Assembly (NCBI RefSeq): GCF_016907815.1
Contig: NZ_JAFBCQ010000001.1
Coordinates: 310,001-374,000 of the forward strand
Length of the DNA stretch: 64,000 bases
Reading direction: 5' to 3'
Source of the DNA: Microbacterium aurum
GTDB taxonomy: Bacteria; Actinomycetota; Actinomycetes; Actinomycetales; Microbacteriaceae
Positions 18,704 through 27,592 of the stretch are shown in pieces; position 1 is the stretch's first letter, and each line of letters opens with the position of its first letter. The notes below the pieces were generated by a model. That model saw nothing but the letters and a program-made list of their open reading frames with translations. It did no database searches and was not told the origin of the DNA. The position numbers and the translations under genes are program-made.

Positions 18704-19060
18704 TCAGCCCCCGGCGGCGGGTGGCGTGCGTCCGGCGTCGGCGAGCTCGTCCACGTACAGCGAGCGCTCGTCGATCGTGCCATTGCGGTAGGCCTGGCGA
18801 GCGACCATGTGCGCCGACAGCGGCGCGGTGGCGAGCTGGATCATGACGATCGGCACGAGGAAGGCGACGACCGGCCACGCCCGCAGCGCGAGCGCGATCG
18901 CGATGCAGATGAGGATGAGGCCGAGCACCTGGGGCTTTGTGGCCGCGTGCAGGCGCGTCGGCACGTCGTGGAAGCGCAGCAGGCCGATCGCCGCGGTCAG
19001 ACACAGCAGGGCGCCGATCAGCACCAGCACGAGCGCGACGGTGTCGAGGATCTCGTTCAT
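18704..19060 (-). CDS. mnhG: Mrp cation/proton antiporter subunit G
   Basis: Last subunit (118 aa) of the Mrp/Mnh multisubunit antiporter. Three membrane segments are visible (VALVLVLIGALLCLTAAIGLL, LGLILICIAIALAL, VVAFLVPIVMIQLATAPLSA) with the family motif RFHDVPTRLHAATKPQVLG between the first two. The C-terminal ~35 residues are soluble and Pro/Ala-rich. The start overlaps the mnhF stop by 4 nt, as do all junctions in this operon. Confidence 0.93.
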   Translation of the reverse strand: MNEILDTVALVLVLIGALLCLTAAIGLLRFHDVPTRLHAATKPQVLGLILICIAIALALRAWPVVAFLVPIVMIQLATAPLSAHMVARQAYRNGTIDERSLYVDELADAGRTPPAAGG

Positions 19061-19323
19061 CGGGTGGAGTCCCTCCGTGCGACGAAGCGGGCGATCGCGA
19101 TCGAGCCGAACACGCCCACCGCGGCGATGATGAGCAGCACCGACAGGGTCCGGGTGTGGTGGTGGATCACCATGTCGGCGCCGAGCGCGCACATGACGAG
19201 GGTGAGCAGCACGTCCGAGGCGACGGCACGGTCGAGGATCGACGGTCCCACGATGATCCGCCAGAGCGTGAGCAGCGCCGCGATCGCGAACACGACATAG
19301 ATGACGACGACGAGCACGGTCAT
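19057..19323 (-). CDS. mnhF: Mrp cation/proton antiporter subunit F
   Basis: Small membrane protein (88 aa) with three hydrophobic segments and the subunit F signature RIIVGPSILDRAVASDVLL, followed by a third segment and RFVARRDSTR. It is required for assembly of the antiporter complex in characterised relatives. ATGA overlaps on both sides show it is translated between E and G. Confidence 0.93.
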   Translation of the reverse strand: MTVLVVVIYVVFAIAALLTLWRIIVGPSILDRAVASDVLLTLVMCALGADMVIHHHTRTLSVLLIIAAVGVFGSIAIARFVARRDSTR

Positions 19324-19895
19324 CGGCCCGCACCTCCTCTCGGCGCCGGCGTGCGGCGGATCGCGTCGAGCTGCGCCCGCGAGCCGACGGCCCGCACGAT
19401 GCGCTCCTCCCAGCGCTGCACCGACGCGCGCTGCGCCTCGACGTCGCGATCGCTCGAGACGCCGATGACGTGCAGGTACAGGATGCGGCGGTCACGATCG
19501 ACGTCGACGATGAGCGAACCCGGAATGAGGGATGCCGTGACCCCGACGTGCGCCATGATGAGGTCGTCGTCGGTGCGCAGCGGCACGGCGATGATCGCGG
19601 TGCCGGGGTAGCGCGCGAGGTTGATCGTCTGCCACGCGACCAGCAGCGATCCGCGCAGCACCGCGAAGAAGAACATCACGACGAACGCGGCGCCGTACCA
19701 GAGGTTCACCCGACCCGACAGTTCCACGGGCGGCAGACGGAACACACGCGTCACGAACAGCGCCACGACGAGTCCGGTGACGGCAGCGAGCACCGTGAAC
19801 TGTCCCCACAGCAGCATCCAGAGCGCGATCAGCCACAGGAAGAAGGGCAGCCGGCGCCACACCGCCACCGCCGCAGCCTTCGCCGTCGGGCTCAC
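19320..19895 (-). CDS. mnhE: Mrp cation/proton antiporter subunit E
   Basis: Membrane subunit of 191 aa from GTG 19895, chosen because AGGAGG lies 7 nt upstream and the GTG overlaps the mnhD stop. N-terminal segments (RRLPFFLWLIALWMLLWGQF, LAAVTGLVVALFVTRVF) are followed by the E-type domain ALRGS-like VLRGSLLVAWQTINLARYPG, GVTASLIPGSLIVDVDRD and LYLHVIGVSSD. The last ~40 residues are a charged cytoplasmic tail, somewhat longer than in Bacillus MrpE. Confidence 0.92.
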   Translation of the reverse strand: MSPTAKAAAVAVWRRLPFFLWLIALWMLLWGQFTVLAAVTGLVVALFVTRVFRLPPVELSGRVNLWYGAAFVVMFFFAVLRGSLLVAWQTINLARYPGTAIIAVPLRTDDDLIMAHVGVTASLIPGSLIVDVDRDRRILYLHVIGVSSDRDVEAQRASVQRWEERIVRAVGSRAQLDAIRRTPAPRGGAGR

Positions 19896-21457
19896 TGTCC
19901 CGCCTCCTGTTCCAGCTGCACGAGGGTCACGGGCGTCAGCAGCGCATCGCCGATGCTGGTGCACAGCTGGTACAGCGGGCCCGCGAAGACGGTCAGCGCG
20001 ACGGCGACCGCCACCATGCCCGCCGTCGCCGCGGTCATGATGCGCGGGATGACCCGGCGCCTGCTCTGCTCGTCGGCGGCGGGCGCGTCGCCCAGGTACT
20101 CGATGCGCTCGACGATCGCCGGCTCGTCGGCCTGGTCGTCGTCCTCGCGCCAGAACGCCAGGTTCCAGGCGCGCATGAGCGTGTACAGGGTGAGCAGCGA
20201 CGTGATGATCCCGCCGATGATGAGGATGTACATCAGCGGCGTGCCCACCTCGGCCGCCGCGTCGAACAGCGCGAACTTGCCGATGAAGCCGGAGAACGGC
20301 GGCAGGCCGCCGAGGTTCACGGCGGGCAGGAAGTAGAGCACCGCGATGACGGGCGCCGCACGCATGAGGCCCTTCACCTTGAGGATCGACGTGGAGCCGG
20401 CCCGGCGCTCGATGAGGCCCACCGCGAGGAACAGCGTCGTCTGCACGATGATGTGGTGGACCATGTAGTAGATGGTCGCGCCGAGGGCGAGGGGCGTCGC
20501 GATCGCAAGGCCGAACACGAGATAGCCGACGTGGCTGACGAGCGTGAACGACAGGATGCGCTTGAGCTCGGCCTGGGCGAGGGCACCGAGCACGCCGACG
20601 ATCATGGTGGCCAGGGCGACGACCAGCAGCAGCGTGTTGACGTCGTTGTCGCGGAAGATCTGCGTCTCAGTGCGGATCATCGCGTACACGCCGACCTTGG
20701 TCAGCAGGCCCGCGAACACCGCCGTGACCGGAGCCGGCGCGGTCGGGTACGAGTCGGGCAGCCAGAACGACAGCGGGAAGACGGCCGCCTTGATCGAGAA
20801 GGCCAAGAGCAGCATGAGGTGCAGCACCAGCTGGGTGGACTGCGGGAGCTCGCCCATGCGCTCGGACAGCTGCGCGATGTTCACCGTTCCCAGGGCACCG
20901 TAGATCGCGGCGATCGCGGCGAGGAACAGGATCGACGAGACGAGCGAGACGACGATGTAGACGACGCCGGCGCGGATGCGGGATTCCGTCGACCCCAGCG
21001 TGATCAGCACGTACGAGGCCACCAGGAGGATCTCGAACCCGACGTAGAGGTTGAACAGGTCGCCCGCGATGAAGGCGTTGAAGATGCCCGCCGCGAGGAT
21101 CAGATACGACGGGTGGAAGATCGTCACCGGGGTGTCGTCGTCACCGTCGGCGGCACCCTGGCCGACCGAGAACAAGAGGACCGCGAGCAGCACGACGCTC
21201 GAGACGACGACGAGGAGCGCCGCGAGCCGGTCGACGTACAGCACGATCCCGAACGGGATCGGCCAGCCGCCGACCGAGACGGCGAGCGCCTGCCCGGTCG
21301 AGTCCACCGTGTACAGCAGCACCGCGGCGATCACGAGCACGAGGGTGAGCGTCACGAGCGAGACGCCGACCTGCACGCGGCGGGCGCGCCCGAAGAACAG
21401 CGCGACGGCCGCGCCGAGCAGGGGCAGGGTCACGAGCAGCGGGATCAGGGCGCTCAT
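19892..21457 (-). CDS. mnhD: Mrp cation/proton antiporter subunit D
   Basis: Proton-translocating membrane subunit (521 aa) related to complex I subunit N/M. About 14 hydrophobic segments; conserved residues include the Glu in YVGFEILLVASYVLI, Lys in FSIKAAVFPLSFWLPDSYP, the HHIIVQTTLFL region and the Lys/Glu pair of the antiporter-like core. The C-terminal part carries an acidic loop (AFWREDDDQADEP) between the last two membrane segments. Start ATG 21457 overlaps the mnhC stop. Confidence 0.94.
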   Translation of the reverse strand: MSALIPLLVTLPLLGAAVALFFGRARRVQVGVSLVTLTLVLVIAAVLLYTVDSTGQALAVSVGGWPIPFGIVLYVDRLAALLVVVSSVVLLAVLLFSVGQGAADGDDDTPVTIFHPSYLILAAGIFNAFIAGDLFNLYVGFEILLVASYVLITLGSTESRIRAGVVYIVVSLVSSILFLAAIAAIYGALGTVNIAQLSERMGELPQSTQLVLHLMLLLAFSIKAAVFPLSFWLPDSYPTAPAPVTAVFAGLLTKVGVYAMIRTETQIFRDNDVNTLLLVVALATMIVGVLGALAQAELKRILSFTLVSHVGYLVFGLAIATPLALGATIYYMVHHIIVQTTLFLAVGLIERRAGSTSILKVKGLMRAAPVIAVLYFLPAVNLGGLPPFSGFIGKFALFDAAAEVGTPLMYILIIGGIITSLLTLYTLMRAWNLAFWREDDDQADEPAIVERIEYLGDAPAADEQSRRRVIPRIMTAATAGMVAVAVALTVFAGPLYQLCTSIGDALLTPVTLVQLEQEAGQ

Positions 21458-22008
21458 CGCGGCATCCCCCCTTCACCGTCGTCAACGGACGACGGACGGG
21501 GACGGTCGGTGGGCGCATCGTCGCGGATGCCGTCGACATCGCGGTGGTGCAGGATCGTGATCGGGGCGGCGTCGGTCCCGATGAAGTCGGTCGTTGCGTC
21601 GTCGTCCTCGTCTTCGATGGACGTCTCGTCGTCCATCTGGTCCTCTTCCTCGGCGCCGCGGCCGCGCACGGCGATGTCCTCTTCGTCGTCGTGCACGGTG
21701 TCGGCCTGGCCGAGCTGCCACGAACGGTAGATGAGGGCGAGGAGGAAGGCCGACACCGCGAACGTGATGACGATCGCCGTGAGGGTGAGGGCCTGCGGCA
21801 GCGGGTCGCTCATGGCGTCGGGATCCGCAGAACCCGAGAAGGGCGCCTCACCGGGGCGGCCCATGACGACGAGCAGGAAGAGGTTGGTGGCGTTGCCCAG
21901 CAGCAGGAAGCCGATGAGCACGCGGGTGAGGCTGCGCTCGAGCATCGCGTAGACGCCGGCGGCGAACAGCACGCCCATGATGATGATCAGCACGCCCGAG
22001 ACGGTCAC
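21454..22008 (-). CDS. mnhC: Mrp cation/proton antiporter subunit C with acidic tail
   Basis: NuoK-like subunit of 184 aa from GTG 22008 (overlapping the mnhA stop as GTGA). Three membrane segments hold the subunit C pattern (VLIIIMGVLFAAGVYAMLE, RVLIGFLLLGNATNLFLLVV, ALTLTAIVITFAVSAFLLAL). The C terminus is extended by ~70 residues rich in Asp and Glu (DDEEDIAVRGRGAEEEDQMD and onward), absent from the ~110-aa canonical MrpC; its function is unknown and it may be a regulatory or assembly tail. Confidence 0.92.
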   Translation of the reverse strand: MTVSGVLIIIMGVLFAAGVYAMLERSLTRVLIGFLLLGNATNLFLLVVMGRPGEAPFSGSADPDAMSDPLPQALTLTAIVITFAVSAFLLALIYRSWQLGQADTVHDDEEDIAVRGRGAEEEDQMDDETSIEDEDDDATTDFIGTDAAPITILHHRDVDGIRDDAPTDRPRPSSVDDGEGGMPR

Positions 22009-24944
22009 GAGACGCTCACCCCCCGGTCGCGGAGGGCCTGCGCCTGGCGGTCGACCTCGCCGCCGAGCGAGCGCAGCACGTCGAGCACGAGCCCGATGAC
22101 GACGAGGTACACGCCGATGTCGAAGAGCGTGGAGGTGACGAACTCGACGTGGCCGAGGACCGGCAGCTCGGCCTCCCAGAACCAGCTCGTCAGGGGCGCG
22201 GCGCCGAACAGCAGCGGCACGACGGCGGTCCCGACAGCGAGGGTCATGCCGGCGCCGAGGAGGCGCCCGGCATCCGTCGGCGCAGCCGCACCGAGCTCGT
22301 AGCGGCCGCCGGCGACGTAGCGCATGACGAGCGCCATGCCGGCGACGAGTCCGCCCGCGAAACCGCCGCCGGGCAGGTTGTGGCCCGCGAAGAGCAGGTA
22401 GATCGATACCACGATGATCGTGTGGAAGAGGATGCGGACGATCACCTCGAGCATGATCGAGCGGTTCTCGGGGCGCAGGCGCTGCCCGCCGACGAGCCAG
22501 GCCTGCCGGGTGCTGCGCGAGTCGGCGGTGCGCGGCCGCGGGCCCTGGTCGGTCTCCACGAGGGGCCGCCGCGTGCGGGTCGCGCCGGTGGGAAGCGAGG
22601 AGATGGCGCGGGAGATGAGGTCGGAGCGATGCGTCACGAACACGAGCGAGGCGACGCCGGTGGCCGCGAGGACGAGCACCGACAGCTCGCCCATGGTGTC
22701 CCAGCCGCGCAGGTCGACGAGCGCCACGTTGACGACGTTCTTGCCGTGCCCGACCTCGTAGGCGAGCTCGGGGAACCGGTCGGAGATGGGCTCGGCGACG
22801 CGCGCGCCGGTCGCGACCATCGCCACCATCGCCATGGTCGCGCCGACGGCGACGGCCAGCACGGCGCGTGCCGCCGGCCACACCGACGCGTTGTGCTCGC
22901 CCAGGCGCGCGGGAATGCGCCGCAGCACGAGGGCGAACGCGACGAGGGTGACCGTCTCGACGAGGATCTGCGTGAGCGCGAGGTCGGGCGCACCGCTCGT
23001 GGCGAACAGCGCCACCATGCCGAGGCCGGTGACCGAGACGAGCACGACGCCGGTGTAGCGCTTGCGGGCGCGCACGGCGACGATGCCCGCGACGATCATG
23101 ATGGGCGCGACCATCAGCTGCATCGGCGTCTGCCACGCGTCCAGCGCGATCCGCCACCCGTCGCCGGCGAGGAGCGCCGTGCCCTGGGCGGCCACGAACA
23201 CGACGAAGATCGTGCCGACGTACTCCGGCAGCGAGCCGCGCTGCGTGAAGGTCGTCGTCCACACCGCGACGCGGGCGATGCCGCGCAGGGTCGCGTTGTA
23301 GACGTCGGCGGCCGTGAACGGCAGGATGCGGCGGGGCACGCGGCGGGCGCGGTAGGTGAGCCAGAACAGGACCGCGCCGACGAGGATGCTGCCGAGCGAG
23401 AGGAACAGGGCCGGCTCGAGGCCGTGCCAGAGCGCCAGGTGGTATGGATGGGCCTCGTCGCCGAACGGGTTCGGCAGCGTGTCGGCGTAGCCGGAGAACG
23501 CGACGTCGAGCAGCGGCGCGGCGAAGCCGGCGACCACCGTGAGTCCCGACAGGACGATGGGGGCCGCGAGGAAGCCGATCGGCGGGTCCGGCCACGTCGT
23601 CACGGGCGGCGTCTGGCCGGCGTCGTCGCGCTTGGTCCAGAACGCGCCCCAGATGAAGCGCATGCCGTAGGCGGTCGTGAGCACCGAGCCGAGCACGATG
23701 CCGATGAGCGGGATGAGCGCCTCCGGCGACGACCCGGCATCCAGCAGCGAGGTCAGCGCGGCTTCTTTCGCGACGAAGCCGACGGTGGGGGCGAGCCCGA
23801 CCATCGAGGCGACGGCCACGATCGAGAACGCCGCCAGGGTCGGCGCCTGGCGCCCCACCCCCGACAGCTCGCCGATGTCGCGGGTGGACAGCTGTCGGTC
23901 GATCACGCCGACGACGAGGAACAGCGCCGACTTGAACAGGGCGTGCCCGATGAGGAGCGCGAGCCCGGCGAGGGCGGAGTTGCGCTCACCGTAGCCGAGC
24001 ACGACGGTCAGCATGCCGAGCTGGCTCACGGTGCCGAAGGCGAGGATGCGCTTGAGGTCCGATTCGCGCATGGCCTGCAGGCCGCCCAGCAGCATTGTGA
24101 GAAGACCGAGGCTGATGACGATCGGCCGCCACGGATCGCTGTCGGCGAAGGCCGGCGCGAGCCGCGCGATGAGGTAGATGCCGGCCTTGACCATCGCCGC
24201 GGCGTGCAGGTACGCGCTCACCGGAGTGGGCGCGGCCATGGCACCGGGCAGCCAGAAGTGGAAGGGGAAGATCGCCGACTTGCTGAGCGCGCCCACCAGC
24301 AGCAGCACGATCGCGACGTTGAGCAGCCCCTCGCCGCCCGGCTGCAGGCTCGCGGCGCCGGAGATGATCGCGTCGAGGCTGTTGGTGCCGTAGAGCACCG
24401 AGAGCATGACGGCGCCGACGAACATGACGAGCCCGCCGAGGGTCGTCACCAGCAGCGCCTGCAGGGCGGCACGACGGCTCGCTCCGCGCGCGTGGTAGAA
24501 GCCGATGAGGAGGTACGACAGGATGCTGGTGATCTCCCAGAACATCACGAGCACGATGACGTCGTCGGTGAGGACGAGGCCGTACATCGCCCCGGCGAAG
24601 CCGAGGAGCACCGCGCTGAAGAGCCCGACGCCCGGCTTGACCCCGCCGTCGAAGTACCACCGGCAGTAGACGAGGACGAGCGCGCCGACGCCGGTGACGA
24701 TGAGCGTCATGACCCAGCCGAGCGTGTCCATGCGCATCGACAGGTCGATGCCGAGCTGCGGGATCCAGGCGAACGACTCCTCGGGGGTGTCGCCCGCGAT
24801 CACCGCTCCGGTCTGCGTCAGCGCGTGACCGAAGGCGACGACCGGCAGCAGCGCGGCGACGAGGAATGCGCGGGGTCCGATGCGGGCGTACAACCACGGC
24901 AACGCCAGCGGCAGAACCGCGAACGCAGCCAGGAGCACGAGCAA
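22005..24944 (-). CDS. mnhA: Mrp cation/proton antiporter subunit A fused to subunit B
   Basis: Large membrane protein (979 aa) combining MrpA (NuoL-like core plus the MrpA C-terminal region) with an MrpB domain at about residues 815-960 (SIMLEVIVRILFHTIIVVSI, FAGHNLPGGGFAGGLVAGMA). The fusion explains the absence of a separate mnhB gene. Core motifs include the ion-path Glu in FWEITSILSYLLIGFYHARG and Lys in LSKSAIFPFHFWLPGAMAAP. The TTG start at 24944 is supported by AGGAGG 5 nt upstream. It heads the operon 50 bp downstream of a lacI-type gene on the same strand. Role: Na+/H+ exchange and pH/salt tolerance. Confidence 0.95.
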   Translation of the reverse strand: MLVLLAAFAVLPLALPWLYARIGPRAFLVAALLPVVAFGHALTQTGAVIAGDTPEESFAWIPQLGIDLSMRMDTLGWVMTLIVTGVGALVLVYCRWYFDGGVKPGVGLFSAVLLGFAGAMYGLVLTDDVIVLVMFWEITSILSYLLIGFYHARGASRRAALQALLVTTLGGLVMFVGAVMLSVLYGTNSLDAIISGAASLQPGGEGLLNVAIVLLLVGALSKSAIFPFHFWLPGAMAAPTPVSAYLHAAAMVKAGIYLIARLAPAFADSDPWRPIVISLGLLTMLLGGLQAMRESDLKRILAFGTVSQLGMLTVVLGYGERNSALAGLALLIGHALFKSALFLVVGVIDRQLSTRDIGELSGVGRQAPTLAAFSIVAVASMVGLAPTVGFVAKEAALTSLLDAGSSPEALIPLIGIVLGSVLTTAYGMRFIWGAFWTKRDDAGQTPPVTTWPDPPIGFLAAPIVLSGLTVVAGFAAPLLDVAFSGYADTLPNPFGDEAHPYHLALWHGLEPALFLSLGSILVGAVLFWLTYRARRVPRRILPFTAADVYNATLRGIARVAVWTTTFTQRGSLPEYVGTIFVVFVAAQGTALLAGDGWRIALDAWQTPMQLMVAPIMIVAGIVAVRARKRYTGVVLVSVTGLGMVALFATSGAPDLALTQILVETVTLVAFALVLRRIPARLGEHNASVWPAARAVLAVAVGATMAMVAMVATGARVAEPISDRFPELAYEVGHGKNVVNVALVDLRGWDTMGELSVLVLAATGVASLVFVTHRSDLISRAISSLPTGATRTRRPLVETDQGPRPRTADSRSTRQAWLVGGQRLRPENRSIMLEVIVRILFHTIIVVSIYLLFAGHNLPGGGFAGGLVAGMALVMRYVAGGRYELGAAAPTDAGRLLGAGMTLAVGTAVVPLLFGAAPLTSWFWEAELPVLGHVEFVTSTLFDIGVYLVVIGLVLDVLRSLGGEVDRQAQALRDRGVSVS

Positions 24945-24994
24945 GCGGGCCTCCTGACAGGTCGCGGGGGTCGGGTCCCCAGTCTACCGGGCGC

Positions 24995-26050
24995 TCAGGG
25001 TGCCATCGGCGGGGCGGTCGTATTCCCGGGCCGGAATGTCGAGGTGAGCAGGACGGATGCCGGGACCTGCCCCTCCAGCATCGCGGCGACGGCGGCGCCC
25101 GCCGCGCGGCCCTTGTCGGTCGCCGGTTGGAACAGCGTCGTGAGCTCGTACGGCGCCAGGCCGTCCACCGGAATGCCGTCGAACCCGGTCACGCTGACGT
25201 CCTGGGGCACGCGCAGCCCGGCCTCCTCCGCCGCCCGGATGACGCCGGTGGCCAGCAGGTCGCTCTGTGCGATGACGGCGGTGGGTCGTGACTGCGGATC
25301 GGCGAAGAGCACGCGTCCGGCGGCGAAGCCGTCGTCGATGGAGCTGTGCGCGCTCGCGAACGCGGGGGCGTCGGGGAAGACGTCGCGCGCGCCGCGGAGG
25401 CGGTCGCGTGTCACGTCGATCGTGATGTCGGCATCCGGCGCGATCCACCCGCGGGTTCCGGCGGCGTCCTGCCACAGGGTGACGATCGCGACGCGGGTGT
25501 GCCCGAGGTCCCTCAGGTGCTCGGCGGCGCGGCGCTGAGCCTCGCGGTTGTCCAGGGCGATGCGGGGGACGTCGTCCCCGGCATCCCCTTCGACGACGAC
25601 GATCGGGATGCCGCGGGCCTGCACGTCGGGGAGCGTCTCGCGCAGCGACCGGTCGCAGCCGATGAGGACGGCCGCGTCGATGGACGCCGTGGTCAGCGTG
25701 GGGGCGTTCTCGCTGTCGATGCCCGCGTCGCGGCGCAGCAGCAGCAGCCCCGCACCGAGCGGCGCCACGGCCTCGGCGAGCCCGTCCATCAGCAGGCGCT
25801 GCACCGGATCGAGGAACATGAAGTTCAGCGACGATCCCACCACGACGGCGACGATGCCGCTGCGTCCGCGCCGGAGTGACGCCGCGCGGGGGTCGGGTCC
25901 GGTGTACCCGAGGGATGCCGCGGCGTCGAGCACCCGCTGGCGGGTCGGGTCGGAGACCGGCGTCTTGCCGCTGAAAACGACCGACGCCGTCGACGGCGAG
26001 ACGCCCGCGACGCGGGCGACATCGGCGATCGTGGCGCGACGATTCGTCAT
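24995..26050 (-). CDS. LacI-family transcriptional regulator
   Basis: Repressor of 351 aa. The N-terminal LacI HTH is textbook: ATIADVARVAGVSPSTASVV followed by the hinge FSGKTPVSDPTRQRVLDAAA and LGY. The rest is a periplasmic-binding-like domain (AAVLIGCDRSLRETLPDVQA, VVVEGDAGDDVPRIALDNRE, VTGFDGIPVDGLAPYELTTL). It is divergently transcribed from an MFS exporter with a 12-bp perfect palindrome between them, so that gene and itself are the likely targets. The ligand is unknown. Confidence 0.93.
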   Translation of the reverse strand: MTNRRATIADVARVAGVSPSTASVVFSGKTPVSDPTRQRVLDAAASLGYTGPDPRAASLRRGRSGIVAVVVGSSLNFMFLDPVQRLLMDGLAEAVAPLGAGLLLLRRDAGIDSENAPTLTTASIDAAVLIGCDRSLRETLPDVQARGIPIVVVEGDAGDDVPRIALDNREAQRRAAEHLRDLGHTRVAIVTLWQDAAGTRGWIAPDADITIDVTRDRLRGARDVFPDAPAFASAHSSIDDGFAAGRVLFADPQSRPTAVIAQSDLLATGVIRAAEEAGLRVPQDVSVTGFDGIPVDGLAPYELTTLFQPATDKGRAAGAAVAAMLEGQVPASVLLTSTFRPGNTTAPPMAP

Positions 26051-26082
26051 GACCCGATGGTAACCCGCGGGTATCCGGTCGT

Positions 26083-26094
26083 CGAATCGATTCG
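26083..26094. promoter_or_regulatory. LacI-type operator
   Basis: CGAATCGATTCG is a perfect 12-bp palindrome with the central CG typical of LacI-family operators. It lies in the 57-bp gap between the divergent lacI-type gene and the MFS gene, 14 bp from the MFS start codon, so binding would block both promoters. Confidence 0.65.
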
Positions 26095-26107
26095 GTAGAC
26101 TCACCCG

Positions 26108-27349
26108 GTGAACAGCACGCTGACTCGAACCCGACTCGTCCACTGGCGCACGGCGATCTTCACGCTGTTCCTGCTGTGCGGACTCGTGTTCGCGTCGTGG
26201 GCCTCGCGCCTGCCGGCGGTGAAGCAGAACCTCGGGATCGACGATTTCGAGGTCGGCATCCTGCTGTTCGCGATGGGGGCGGGTTCTCTCGCCGGCGTCA
26301 TGCTCGCCAACGTGATCGTCGCGCGCTGGGGAGCCCGGCGCGGCCTGTCGGTCACGCTCGTCGGCGTCGCGGCCGGGCTGCTCATCGCCGCGTTCGGTGT
26401 GGACGCGCTCGGCTCGTATCCCATCGCCGCGGCGGGCCTCGCGCTCATGGGACTGTGCTTCGGATCGACCGACGTCATGATCAACGTCGAGGCGGCCGCC
26501 GTCGAGCAGGCGTTCGCGCGCACGCTCATGCCGCTGTTTCACGCCTTCTTCAGCCTCGGGACGGTCGCCGGAGCCGGCATCGGCGTCGCGATGGCGACGC
26601 TGCAGGTCGGGGTCTCGTGGCACCTCGGCGTCACCGCCGCCGTCGGCCTCGTTGTCAGCGTCGTCTCGCTGCGCTTCGTCCCGACGCAGGCCGCGACCGA
26701 CGACGACGTCGCCGAGACGCCCTCCCGCCGCGAGCGGCTCGCCGCGGCGTTGGAGGTGTGGCGCGACCCGCGCACGTACGCGATCGGCGCGATCATCCTG
26801 GGCATGGCCTTCGCCGAGGGCAGCGCCAACGACTGGCTCACGATCGCGGTCGTCGACGGCCACCGCGAGACCGAGGCCACCGGCGCGATCGCGCTGACCG
26901 TCTTCTCGGTCTCGATGACGGTGTTCCGGATGATCGGCGGCCCGATCGTCGACCGCATCGGGCGCGTGTGGACGCTGCGCATCCTCTCGATCGCCGCCGG
27001 CGCCGGCCTCATCGTCTTCATCCTCGCGCCGAACCTGCCGGTCGCGTTCGTCGGCATCGCGCTGTGGGGCGCGGGCGCCTCGCTCGGTTTTCCGCTCGGG
27101 ATGTCGGCGGCCGCGGACAACCCGAGCAAGGCCGCGGCATCCGTCTCGGCGGCGGCGACCATCGGCTACGTCGCGTTCCTGTGCGGCCCGCCCGTGCTCG
27201 GCTGGATCAGCCATCGAATCGGCATCCTGAACACCCTCTGGATCATCGTCGCGCTGATCGCGATGAGCGGCATCGCCTCGACGGCCGCGAAGCCCATCGC
27301 CGGGTCGAAGGTCGGCGCCGGGTCGAAGGTCGGCGCCGGCCACCACTGA
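26108..27349 (+). CDS. MFS transporter
   Basis: Twelve-segment major facilitator protein (413 aa), GTG start. The first segment IFTLFLLCGLVFASWASRLP and the loop GARRGLS between TM2 and TM3 resemble the YbjJ/sugar-efflux-like MFS group. A long central loop follows TM6 (residues ~195-215). The C terminus ends in two tandem copies of a Gly-Ser-Lys-Val-Gly-Ala repeat, encoded by a duplicated 18-bp unit at about 27303-27338. Likely repressed by the adjacent LacI protein. Substrate not predictable. Confidence 0.88.
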   Translation: MNSTLTRTRLVHWRTAIFTLFLLCGLVFASWASRLPAVKQNLGIDDFEVGILLFAMGAGSLAGVMLANVIVARWGARRGLSVTLVGVAAGLLIAAFGVDALGSYPIAAAGLALMGLCFGSTDVMINVEAAAVEQAFARTLMPLFHAFFSLGTVAGAGIGVAMATLQVGVSWHLGVTAAVGLVVSVVSLRFVPTQAATDDDVAETPSRRERLAAALEVWRDPRTYAIGAIILGMAFAEGSANDWLTIAVVDGHRETEATGAIALTVFSVSMTVFRMIGGPIVDRIGRVWTLRILSIAAGAGLIVFILAPNLPVAFVGIALWGAGASLGFPLGMSAAADNPSKAAASVSAAATIGYVAFLCGPPVLGWISHRIGILNTLWIIVALIAMSGIASTAAKPIAGSKVGAGSKVGAGHH

Positions 27350-27592
27350 CCCGCCGCGACGCGGCGACCCCCTGCGCCCGCCTGCGCCCTCCTGCGCCCG
27401 CCTTCCCCCTCCTGCGCCGAGCGCGCCCCTTCTCGCCGAGCGCGCCCCTTATCGCACGCCGATACCCGGCCCGCTCGGCGGGAACGGGCGCAGTCGGCGG
27501 AGACACGGCGCGGACCGAGCGCGGCCGGGCGTGGACCGGGGCGTGGACCGGGCGCGGGACCGAGGGTCGGGCGCGCCGCGTACACTCGTCGG

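Noticed and set aside
22005..24944. Missing mnhB gene
   Set aside because: The MrpB domain is present as the C-terminal part of the MnhA protein, so nothing is missing.
22149..25538. Very long plus-strand open frame (over 1100 codons)
   Set aside because: It is antisense to the Mrp A/C genes and the LacI gene, with an Arg/Glu/Asp/His-rich composition caused by GC-skewed codon positions and no domain pattern.
26051..27346. N-terminal extension of the LacI gene
   Set aside because: The open frame continues upstream but is antisense to the MFS gene. The real start is the ATG at 26050, directly before the HTH.
27357..27450. C-rich imperfect direct repeats considered as a CRISPR or repeat array
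   Set aside because: Units are short and irregular with no spacers or cas genes; simple low-complexity intergenic DNA.
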